Part shown: in pieces, positions 36,046 through 41,776 of the stretch
Numbering within the stretch: position 1 is the stretch's first letter
Layout: every line of letters begins with the position of its first letter
NCBI GenBank assembly: GCA_001790445.1
Contig: MGCQ01000007.1
Location: forward strand, 17,030 to 58,805
From: Candidatus Saccharibacteria bacterium RIFCSPHIGHO2_12_FULL_41_12
Lineage (GTDB): Bacteria; Patescibacteriota; Saccharimonadia; Saccharimonadales; 2-12-FULL-41-12
DNA: 41,776 bases
Direction: 5' to 3'
Program-made: the position numbers and the translations under genes
The notes under the pieces: generated by a model
Database searches by the model: none
Told to the model about the DNA's origin: nothing
What the model saw: the letters and a program-made list of their open reading frames with translations, nothing else

Positions 36046-38514
36046 GTGAGGTATAATCCGAAAGATATTGAACCCAAATGGCAAAAACTTTGGGAAGAAA
36101 AAGGTACGTATAAAGCGGATCTAAATAGTTCCAAGCCAAAGTATATCGCCATGAGCATGTTCAACTACCCGAGTGGTGCAGGCATTCACATTGGACATGC
36201 TATGAATTACACAATTAGTGACGTAAAAGCGCGTTTTAAAAGACAAAATGGCTATGAGAGCTATCATCCTGTTGGTTGGGACGCCTTTGGATTGCCTGCA
36301 GAAAATTACGCTATCAAGGCGGGCGTTTCGCCTCAGAAGAGTATGGCAACAATTATTCCAAAATACCATAAACAATACAGGGCGATGGGCTGGAGCAATG
36401 ATTGGTCAAAGGAGATATCGACCCATACACCTGAGTATTACAAGTGGACGCAGTGGATTTTTAGCCAAATGTATAAAAATGGGCTAGCATATCAAGACGC
36501 ACGCATGCAGTGGTGGTGCGAAAAATGTCAGACAGTTTTGGCTAACGAGCAAGTTATTGACGGAAAATGCTGGCGGCATGATGGGTCAGATGATCCAACA
36601 GTAGAAAAGAAGGAAGTCAAGCAATGGTTTTTCAAAATCACAGAGTATGCGGATGAACTTTTAGATTCAATAGACGGATTAGACTGGACCGAAAGTGTCA
36701 AATTAGCTCAAAAAAACTGGATCGGTAAAAGCGTTGGAGCAGATATAGATTTCAAGATTTGGGGTGGCAACCAGTCAATTTCGGTCTTTACAACCAGAGC
36801 TGATACGTTATTTAGTGCAGCCTTCATTGTTCTTGCACCTGAACATGATCTTGTAAATCAAATCACTAGCTCAAAAAACAAACCAGAAGTCGAGGCATAT
36901 CAGAAAGCAGCTCAACTAAAGAGTGAAATTGAGAGACAAGCAGTCACCGACAAAGAAAAATCAGGCGTTTTTACTGGCGCCTACGCAGTTAACCCTGCAA
37001 ACGACGAAAAAATACCGATTTGGGTTGGTGACTTCGTTCTGGCGGGTTATGGAACTGGTGCTGTTTTTGGTGACATCCATGATGAAAGAGATTTTCAATT
37101 TATCAATAAATTTAATATTCCGGCTAAAGTTACTGTTATACCTGAAGATTTGGGTGAGGCAGAACGCGTTAAAAATAAAGAGTATTCTTACACAAAAGAA
37201 GGAGTATTAATCGACTCAGGCAAGTTTAGTGGGATGCGTTCAGAAATTGCTCGAGACGCAATTATTCAATGGCTTAGCCAGAACAAAGTTGCAACCGAAA
37301 AAGTAAACTACAAAATGCGGGATTGGAGTGTTAGTCGTCAGCGCTATTGGGGTGCACCGATACCGATAATTAACTGCGAAAAATGTGGGACTGTACTTGT
37401 TCCAGATGATCAGTTGCCAGTTGTGTTGCCTGAGCTTGAAGATTTTCAACCAAGTGGAGACGGACGTAGTGCCCTTGCTCGCGCAAAAGATTGGTTAACC
37501 GTGGATTGTCCAAAGTGTGGCAAAAAAGCCGAGCGCGAAACAGACACGTTGGATACATACATTTGTAGCAGCTGGTATATGTATCGGTATTTTGACCCGA
37601 AAAACGATGAGAAAATATTTGATTCTGACGTTATTAACCACTGGATGCCGATAGATTTTTATAACGGCGGGGACCATGCGACAGCACATCTACTATATGC
37701 AAGGTTCATAGCACGGTTTTTCACCAAAATTGGCATTGTTGACAACCCGGAACCTTTCAAACACATGCTGTTTAATGGCAAGGTAACGGCCAGTGACGGC
37801 AGTGCCTTTAGCAAGTCGAAAGGCAACGGCGTTGATCCTCTAGAGATCATTGAGCAAGGTTATGGCGCTGATGCGCTCCGGACGTATTTGATGTTTGCTG
37901 CTCCTCTTGAATTCGGCGCACGCTGGGACCCACAGGGTGTCCCTGGTGCATATCGATTTTTGTCGCGTCTTTGGACTCTTGTGCAGGAGTATCTTGGCGC
38001 TAAAAAAGCACCAATTAGTCAAGAGGTTGAGAAAGAATTACTGCGTATAACACATTCAACCATCAAAAAGATGTCTGAGGATATAGAAGCAAACCGCTAC
38101 AATACGGCAATTGCCGCCGCTATGGGCGGAGTCAACGCCCTGTATAAACTAAAAACGGATGCTCTTAGCAACGGTGCAGCTTGGAAAACTGCGCTTGAGG
38201 CTACGGTAGCTTGCGTGGCACCTTTTGCGCCGCATATTGCAGATGAATTATGGGCTCAGCTGGGCAATGAGTCGAGCGTTCAGATTGATAGTTGGCCCAA
38301 GCACAACGATAGATATATTGTGACCGATAAAATCAAAATAGTCGTACAGATTAATGGAAAACTTCGTGGAATGGTTGAAGCATCCAAAGATACGAAGCAA
38401 AAAGATTTAGAAGAGTTGACCAAGAATGAAGAGAACGTAGCAAAACATTTACAGGGCAAAACTATCAAAAAAGTGATTTATGTTCCAGGTAAACTTATCA
38501 ATTTTGTCGTATAG
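36046..38514 (+). CDS. leuS: Leucyl-tRNA synthetase
   Basis: An 822-residue class I synthetase charging tRNA-Leu, beginning YNPKDIEPKWQKLWEEKGTY as LeuRS usually does. HIGH motif at 48-51 (GAGIHIGHAMNY), CP1 editing domain from about 220 with VFTTRADTLFSAAFIVLAPEHDL, Zn-type Cys pairs (CEKC, CPKC), the WMPIDFYNGGDHA segment, and the KMSKS loop at 587-591. That loop reads AFSKS instead of KMSKS: the first Lys is gone, but the second Lys (K590) and both Ser are kept. The C-terminal anticodon-binding region ends with VVQINGKLRG and IKKVIYVPGKLINFVV. GTG start at 36046; the leader carries a large stem-loop. Identity is certain. Confidence 0.97.
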   Translation: MRYNPKDIEPKWQKLWEEKGTYKADLNSSKPKYIAMSMFNYPSGAGIHIGHAMNYTISDVKARFKRQNGYESYHPVGWDAFGLPAENYAIKAGVSPQKSMATIIPKYHKQYRAMGWSNDWSKEISTHTPEYYKWTQWIFSQMYKNGLAYQDARMQWWCEKCQTVLANEQVIDGKCWRHDGSDDPTVEKKEVKQWFFKITEYADELLDSIDGLDWTESVKLAQKNWIGKSVGADIDFKIWGGNQSISVFTTRADTLFSAAFIVLAPEHDLVNQITSSKNKPEVEAYQKAAQLKSEIERQAVTDKEKSGVFTGAYAVNPANDEKIPIWVGDFVLAGYGTGAVFGDIHDERDFQFINKFNIPAKVTVIPEDLGEAERVKNKEYSYTKEGVLIDSGKFSGMRSEIARDAIIQWLSQNKVATEKVNYKMRDWSVSRQRYWGAPIPIINCEKCGTVLVPDDQLPVVLPELEDFQPSGDGRSALARAKDWLTVDCPKCGKKAERETDTLDTYICSSWYMYRYFDPKNDEKIFDSDVINHWMPIDFYNGGDHATAHLLYARFIARFFTKIGIVDNPEPFKHMLFNGKVTASDGSAFSKSKGNGVDPLEIIEQGYGADALRTYLMFAAPLEFGARWDPQGVPGAYRFLSRLWTLVQEYLGAKKAPISQEVEKELLRITHSTIKKMSEDIEANRYNTAIAAAMGGVNALYKLKTDALSNGAAWKTALEATVACVAPFAPHIADELWAQLGNESSVQIDSWPKHNDRYIVTDKIKIVVQINGKLRGMVEASKDTKQKDLEELTKNEENVAKHLQGKTIKKVIYVPGKLINFVV

Positions 38515-38517
38515 TTT

Positions 38518-38546
38518 TTGGTCAAGCTCGGCATCTAAGATATAAT
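38518..38546 (+). promoter_or_regulatory. Promoter of rpmF
   Basis: TTGGTC (38518-38523), 17 bases, TATAAT (38541-38546). Predicted start near 38553, giving a leader of about 50 bases that contains a perfect hairpin and a Shine-Dalgarno. Confidence 0.6.
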
Positions 38547-38563
38547 TACTATAAATAGTTGTC

Positions 38564-38586
38564 AATCAAAGCCAAATGCTTTGATT
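38564..38586 (+). promoter_or_regulatory. Leader hairpin of rpmF
   Basis: AATCAAAGC-CAAAT-GCTTTGATT, a perfect 9-bp stem with a 5-base loop, ending a few bases before the AAAGGAG ribosome binding site. Could be an autoregulatory site for the ribosomal protein or a leader stabiliser. Confidence 0.5.
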
Positions 38587-38604
38587 CAGAAAGGAGTAAA
38601 TTAA

Positions 38605-38745
38605 GTGGGAAAACCGAAAAAAAGGACTTCTCATCGTAAAACTGGCTTGAGGCGTAGCCATCTAGCGCTTAAACTGGCTCGTGCAGTGAATTCAAAAAGC
38701 CCCATTAAAGTATTTACAACAAAGAAACAGTCTCCAAAGGTTTAG
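38605..38745 (+). CDS. rpmF: 50S ribosomal protein bL32 (46 residues)
   Basis: A short basic protein from a GTG start: GKPKKRTSHRKTGLRRSHLA, then LKLARAVNSKSPIKVFTTKKQSPKV. Length, charge and the PKKRTSHRKTGLRRSH opening match bL32 (compare the usual PKRKxSxSRxxxRRxH). No zinc-ribbon Cys are present. The start is set by a strong AAAGGAG (38590-38596). It has its own promoter and leader hairpin, and sits upstream of nusB. The alternative is another small basic ribosomal protein, but bL32 fits best. Confidence 0.77.
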   Translation: MGKPKKRTSHRKTGLRRSHLALKLARAVNSKSPIKVFTTKKQSPKV

Positions 38746-38804
38746 TAATTAGATTATTTAGTGTAAACAGAGTAAAATAAACTTAAAGAAGTAGAATTAA
38801 CAAT

Positions 38805-39299
38805 ATGGCATCGAACAGGCATTTGAGTAGAATAATAGTCCTCCAAACCCTCTACGAATTTGACTTTCGTGGAGATGCGGGCGACAACAGTGCCGATATT
38901 GACGAGATATTGAACAGAAATCTCGAAAGATACAAATCTGCCGTTGACGACAAAAAGTTTGCCAAAAACATGACAATTAGCGTACACAAGTTGGCCAGCA
39001 GTTTGGATGAGCAACTGCAACCTTTGGCGCCGGATTGGCCAATTGCCCAGATAGCACGGGTAGATAGAGTTATATTAGAGATTGGTGCTTACGAATTACA
39101 GCATCACCCAGATGTTCCCCCAAAAGTGGTCATCAATGAGGCAGTAGAATTAGCAAAAAGTTTTGGCGGTGAAAATTCTTCAAAATTTATTAACGGGGTT
39201 CTAGGTAGCCTCTTAAAACAACTCAAGCCAGAGGAGTTTGGCGATAAATCAAAAATAAAGAAAAAGAAAGTCGCAAAAAAGAATAAATTAGCAGACTAA
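38805..39299 (+). CDS. nusB: Transcription antitermination factor NusB
   Basis: A 164-residue all-helical RNA-binding protein. [18 protein letters not shown] at the N-terminus, [20 protein letters not shown] in the middle and [27 protein letters not shown] near the end are the NusB signature blocks. It binds boxA RNA with NusE (S10) to prevent premature termination of rRNA transcription. The C-terminus carries an additional Lys-rich tail ([11 protein letters not shown]). A -10-like TAAAAT lies at 38773-38778. The Nudix gene follows after 11 bases. Confidence 0.93.
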   Translation: MASNRHLSRIIVLQTLYEFDFRGDAGDNSADIDEILNRNLERYKSAVDDKKFAKNMTISVHKLASSLDEQLQPLAPDWPIAQIARVDRVILEIGAYELQHHPDVPPKVVINEAVELAKSFGGENSSKFINGVLGSLLKQLKPEEFGDKSKIKKKKVAKKNKLAD

Positions 39300-39310
39300 A
39301 GGAGTGAGTA

Positions 39311-39814
39311 GTGGTTAAAAAACCAAATACGAACATCAACAAAATCAAGAAATTTTTCCCGAAGAGGAATTTTATCATCAAGGAGGCCGTAAAAGAGCCA
39401 ACTAGTGGTGGTATGATTTTTCGTCGTGATAAAAATAATTCAATTGAGATATTGTTGATCCAAGATGCAAAAAATCGTTGGACAATACCAAAGGGCCACA
39501 TAGAAAAAGGAGAGACAGCCAAGGAAACAGCAGAACGTGAGATCAAAGAAGAAACCGGACTTAAAGAGATGACGGTTTTGGGCTATTTGGGAAAGATAAA
39601 CTTTCGATACAGGCGAATGACTAGTTTGGTGCTGATGACCACAGAGATATTCCTAGTCCGAGCAGAGGGTGATAGTTCAAATCTTAAACCAGAAGAATGG
39701 ATGAACGGCATCAAATGGTTTGCAGCAACAGATGCTTTGGACAAAATCGAGTATGAGGATATAGGCAAGTTAATCTTGCTAGGATTAAAAAAAATAAGGG
39801 ATCAAAATTTATAG
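39311..39814 (+). CDS. Nudix hydrolase
   Basis: A 167-residue protein with a complete Nudix box from G62 to L84 (GHIEKGETAKET followed by AEREIKEETGL), preceded by RWTIPKG. Nudix enzymes hydrolyse nucleoside diphosphates linked to another moiety; the pattern around the box is of the general Ap4A/ADP-ribose/8-oxo-dGTP type and does not fix the substrate. The GTG start at 39311 has a good Shine-Dalgarno (AAAGGAG, spanning the nusB stop). It lies between nusB and rnc, four bases before rnc, so it is part of an RNA-metabolism operon. Confidence 0.9.
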   Translation: MVKKPNTNINKIKKFFPKRNFIIKEAVKEPTSGGMIFRRDKNNSIEILLIQDAKNRWTIPKGHIEKGETAKETAEREIKEETGLKEMTVLGYLGKINFRYRRMTSLVLMTTEIFLVRAEGDSSNLKPEEWMNGIKWFAATDALDKIEYEDIGKLILLGLKKIRDQNL

Positions 39815-39817
39815 TTT

Positions 39818-40558
39818 ATGTTTGATGTATCAAAATATATAGTTTTTGCAAAAGAAAAACTCAAAGTTAAGTTCGACAATATAGATATTTTAATAACAGC
39901 TTTTACCCATCGGTCATATCTCAATGAACACAAAAAAACCGTCAAGGAACACAATGAACGGCTTGAATTTTTAGGTGATGCTGTGCTTGAGTTGGTAGTT
40001 ACTGAATATCTTTATCTGAATTATAAAGAGGCCGAGGGTATTTTGACAAACTGGCGGAGTGCTCTTGTTCGGACAGAAAGCATTGGCGAGGCTGCCACAA
40101 AACTTGATTTTGAACCACTTTTGCGACTAAGCCGTGGAGAAAAAAGAGGTTCCGACAGAGCCAGAGCTCAGATACTGGCCAACGCATATGAGGCTGTAAT
40201 CGGTGCGATATATCTTGACCAAGGATATGAAGTGAGCAAACAATTTATTTTGGACACGTTAGTTGTCACTTTGCCTGAAATTCTTGAGACGGGGTCCTGG
40301 ATGGACGCAAAGAGCTACTTGCAGGAATTGTCTCAGAGTATAGAGGGGTTCACTCCAGTATATCGAGTTCTGGTTGAGGACGGCCCCGATCACGAAAAAA
40401 CATTCACTGTAGGCGCTTTTGTTGGTGAGAAGCTACGCGGTCAGGGCATGGGTCCGAGTAAGCAAATAGCCCAGCAAAAAGCTGCAAGTGAAGCTTTGGA
40501 ATACTACAGAAGCGTCCAGAGTAATATGAAAATTGACAAGAAGGGCAAGAAAAGTTAA
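39818..40558 (+). CDS. rnc: Ribonuclease III
   Basis: A 246-residue RNase III that cuts double-stranded RNA, including rRNA precursors. The catalytic signature is ERLEFLGDAVL (47-57), the second active-site block is ILANAYEAVIGAIYLDQGY (119-137), and a dsRNA-binding domain occupies about 160-230 (DAKSYLQELSQ...GPSKQIAQQKAASEALEYY). In the second block the residue equivalent to E. coli D114 is N122, while the catalytic Glu (E125) is kept. The ATG at 39818 follows the Nudix stop by three bases. Upstream of rpsP. Confidence 0.95.
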   Translation: MFDVSKYIVFAKEKLKVKFDNIDILITAFTHRSYLNEHKKTVKEHNERLEFLGDAVLELVVTEYLYLNYKEAEGILTNWRSALVRTESIGEAATKLDFEPLLRLSRGEKRGSDRARAQILANAYEAVIGAIYLDQGYEVSKQFILDTLVVTLPEILETGSWMDAKSYLQELSQSIEGFTPVYRVLVEDGPDHEKTFTVGAFVGEKLRGQGMGPSKQIAQQKAASEALEYYRSVQSNMKIDKKGKKS

Positions 40559-40628
40559 AATTATACGCATAGATTGTATTATCAAAACGTTAAATTATTG
40601 TTAAGGAAGTGAGATTTTGTTTTAGTTT

Positions 40629-41114
40629 ATGTTAAGTATCAGAATGCAGCGGCTAGGTCGCAAAGGTTATCCAACGTACCGCATGGTTGTTCAGGACAAG
40701 CGGCAATCACCAACAAGCGGCAAAGTGATAGCACTAATTGGCAACTATAATCCACATACCAAAGAAGCCAATATAGACAAAGAAGTAGCTACCAAGTTTT
40801 TGTCTAACGGAGCTCACCCCAGCCCAAGAGCTGTTGCTTTATTAAAATCACAGGGTGTAAAAATTCCAAAATGGGTAAAATCAGAGAAGAAAACACAGAA
40901 ACCAATTAAGAATTCTGAAAAACTTCGTAAAAATCGCCCTGCAGAAGATGTAAAATCAGAAAAATCTAAAGAAGTTGAGGCACCGGCAGAAACCCCAGAA
41001 ACTGAAGTAACAGAAGACAAAGCAGAAGCCAAGCCAGAAGAGTCTGCGACAGACGTGCCTGCGGAAGAATCAGCGCCAGAGTCTGACAAAAAAGAACCTA
41101 CAAAAGAAGCCTGA
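40629..41114 (+). CDS. rpsP: 30S ribosomal protein bS16 with acidic C-terminal extension
   Basis: Residues 1 to about 78 are bS16 (MLSIRMQRLGRKGYPTYRMV, VIALIGNYNPHTKEA, LSNGAHPSPRAVALLKSQGV). The remaining 80 or so residues form a low-complexity Lys/Glu then Glu/Ala/Pro-rich tail absent from ordinary bS16 (about 80-90 residues). Such tails occur in several Patescibacteria ribosomal proteins. The ATG at 40629 lies about 18 bases after a Shine-Dalgarno-like AAGGAAGTGAG, an unusually long gap. The KH-domain gene follows, the common rpsP-khpA order. Confidence 0.93.
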   Translation: MLSIRMQRLGRKGYPTYRMVVQDKRQSPTSGKVIALIGNYNPHTKEANIDKEVATKFLSNGAHPSPRAVALLKSQGVKIPKWVKSEKKTQKPIKNSEKLRKNRPAEDVKSEKSKEVEAPAETPETEVTEDKAEAKPEESATDVPAEESAPESDKKEPTKEA

Positions 41115-41153
41115 GGCTCTCTTTTATCTTTGTGCAATATAGGATTTTCGCAC

Positions 41154-41218
41154 TTTCAGCCATCCCCAACCCTCACCTGACTGGCTGAAAACAACAGGTA
41201 TTCTTTCGATGTAACCTG
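41154..41218 (+). other. Structured spacer between rpsP and the KH gene
   Basis: TTTCAGCCA (41154-41162) pairs perfectly with TGGCTGAAA (41182-41190) around a C-rich 19-base loop. The loop word ACCTG (41175-41179) is complementary to CAGGT (41195-41199), which could form a pseudoknot. The same CAGGT can alternatively pair with a second ACCTG at 41214-41218. It could be a small RNA, an rpsP 3' element or a switch. No coding sequence was found in 41115-41338. Confidence 0.4.
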
Positions 41219-41272
41219 CTACCTCTCAATAATCCCAGTAGTTTTCATCTAAGCCATATTGAGCTCTGTGAA

Positions 41273-41302
41273 TTGGCGTAAAATACGAAAGTCCTATATA
41301 AT
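41273..41302 (+). promoter_or_regulatory. Promoter of the KH-domain gene
   Basis: TTGGCG (41273-41278), 18 bases, TATAAT (41297-41302). The leader of about 30 bases carries GAGGAGA (41326-41332), 6 bases before the ATG at 41339. Confidence 0.6.
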
Positions 41303-41338
41303 CAAAATATCAGAAATTAACAATCGAGGAGATAATTC

Positions 41339-41776
41339 ATGAGTAGTATTGATCAACAATTTGTTGAATTTGTTGTAAAATCAATTGTCAGCAATCCGGA
41401 TTCAGTCCAGATAACAAGAACAATAGACGAAAAGGGTGTGTTATTAGAACTAACTGTTTCGCCTGACGATCTAGGTAGAGTTATTGGTAAAAAAGGAGCA
41501 ACTGCACAAAGCATTCGAACGCTTCTACGAGCCCTAGGTACCAAAAACGAGGCCAGATACAATCTAAAAATAGTTGATAACGGCGAACCACGACCTGATA
41601 GAGCAGAGAGAGGTGAATCATCAGAGAATTCCGGCGGTTGGGGAGATGCCACGTCAAGTAGCGACGATGTCCAGATGGCTGAAACCAGTGAGCCAACAGC
41701 AGAACCAGTCGTAACGTCAGCAGAAGAACCAGCAGCAGAACAAGCAGAAACGGCTCAAGAAGAGCCAAAACAAGAT
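41339..41776 (+). CDS. KhpA-like KH-domain RNA-binding protein (3' partial)
   Basis: The frame opens at ATG 41339 (strong GAGGAGA ribosome binding site) and runs without a stop to the window end, 146 codons so far. Residues 1-80 are a single type II KH domain: QQFVEFVVKSIVSNPDSVQI, LELTVSPDDLGRVIGKKGAT with the GKKG loop at 50-53, AQSIRTLLRALG. This is the KhpA (YlqC) pattern, an RNA chaperone usually encoded after rpsP. Beyond residue 85 it continues as a low-complexity acidic tail rich in Glu, Ala, Pro and Ser, longer than standard KhpA (about 75-80 residues) and similar in style to the bS16 tail upstream. Confidence 0.87.
   Translation, partial: MSSIDQQFVEFVVKSIVSNPDSVQITRTIDEKGVLLELTVSPDDLGRVIGKKGATAQSIRTLLRALGTKNEARYNLKIVDNGEPRPDRAERGESSENSGGWGDATSSSDDVQMAETSEPTAEPVVTSAEEPAAEQAETAQEEPKQD

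Noticed and set aside
36040-36048. Readthrough or recoding of the TAG between the leader ORF and leuS
   Set aside because: The frames match, but LeuRS begins normally at the GTG and homologues do not need the 57 upstream residues; nothing suggests stop-codon recoding.
41154-41240. SRP RNA or 6S RNA gene
   Set aside because: Both strands were read for the SRP GGAA-loop consensus and for a long closed rod with central bubble; neither fits.

Overview
ORGANISM. The window looks like a chromosomal segment of a Patescibacteria/CPR bacterium, most likely a Saccharibacterium (TM7). The basis is compact ATGA-overlapped operons, frequent GTG/TTG starts, secG next to a membrane-anchored oligopeptide-binding protein, a 46-residue bL32, a lemA-htpX pair and small single-TM secreted proteins. 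TGA is used as a normal stop (for example at 837-839 and 21664-21666), which argues against the UGA-recoding CPR lineages. The species assignment is inference.

LAYOUT. 1-5.8 kb: M24 aminopeptidase (5' end outside the window), PF04020 membrane protein, SecG, oligopeptide-binding protein, FAD-linked oxidase, then a convergent EamA transporter. 5.8-9.1 kb: accessory stretch with a large surface protein bracketed by an 82-bp direct repeat of the eamA 5' end, then a frameshifted HAD phosphatase. 9.16-9.66 kb: tRNA cluster (Leu-GAG, Val, Phe, Gly). 9.66-21.7 kb: a genomic island abutting the tRNA-Gly 3' end and partitioned by composite repeats built from tRNA-Gly pieces. It carries a divergent CDF metal transporter, an XRE-Fic protein, and a type I restriction operon: hsdM, DUF3800, winged-helix/TM protein, hsdS, RloC/PrrC-like anticodon-nuclease ATPase, hsdR. 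21.7-26.1 kb: peptidase E-like gene, VapBC-type toxin-antitoxin pair, peptide deformylase-like gene, secreted protein, SLOG protein. 26.1-26.7 kb: second tRNA cluster (a degenerate Glu copy, Glu-CTC, an unusual Cys, Leu-UAA). 26.8-41.8 kb: housekeeping genes lemA, htpX (split by a four-helix-bundle gene), ligA, tRNA-Ala, MurF-like, Ddl, class IV aminotransferase, leuS with a structured leader, rpmF, nusB, Nudix, rnc, rpsP and a KH-domain gene cut by the window end.

HOW IT WORKS TOGETHER. The type I operon has the M-S-nuclease-R order of the E. coli prr locus, where the tRNA-cutting ATPase backs up restriction when restriction is disabled. Here the ATPase has a long coiled coil with a CPFC zinc-hook-like motif, as in RloC, and two additional genes sit between hsdM and hsdS. 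Relics of other hsdM 3' ends at two further places suggest repeated replacement of restriction cassettes at this site.

EXPRESSION. About ten first-in-transcript genes have a TATAAT-like -10 box ending 6-7 bases before the start codon and no Shine-Dalgarno, suggesting leaderless mRNAs. Operon-internal genes start by ATGA overlap. Ribosomal-protein genes, lemA and the KH gene have ordinary leaders.
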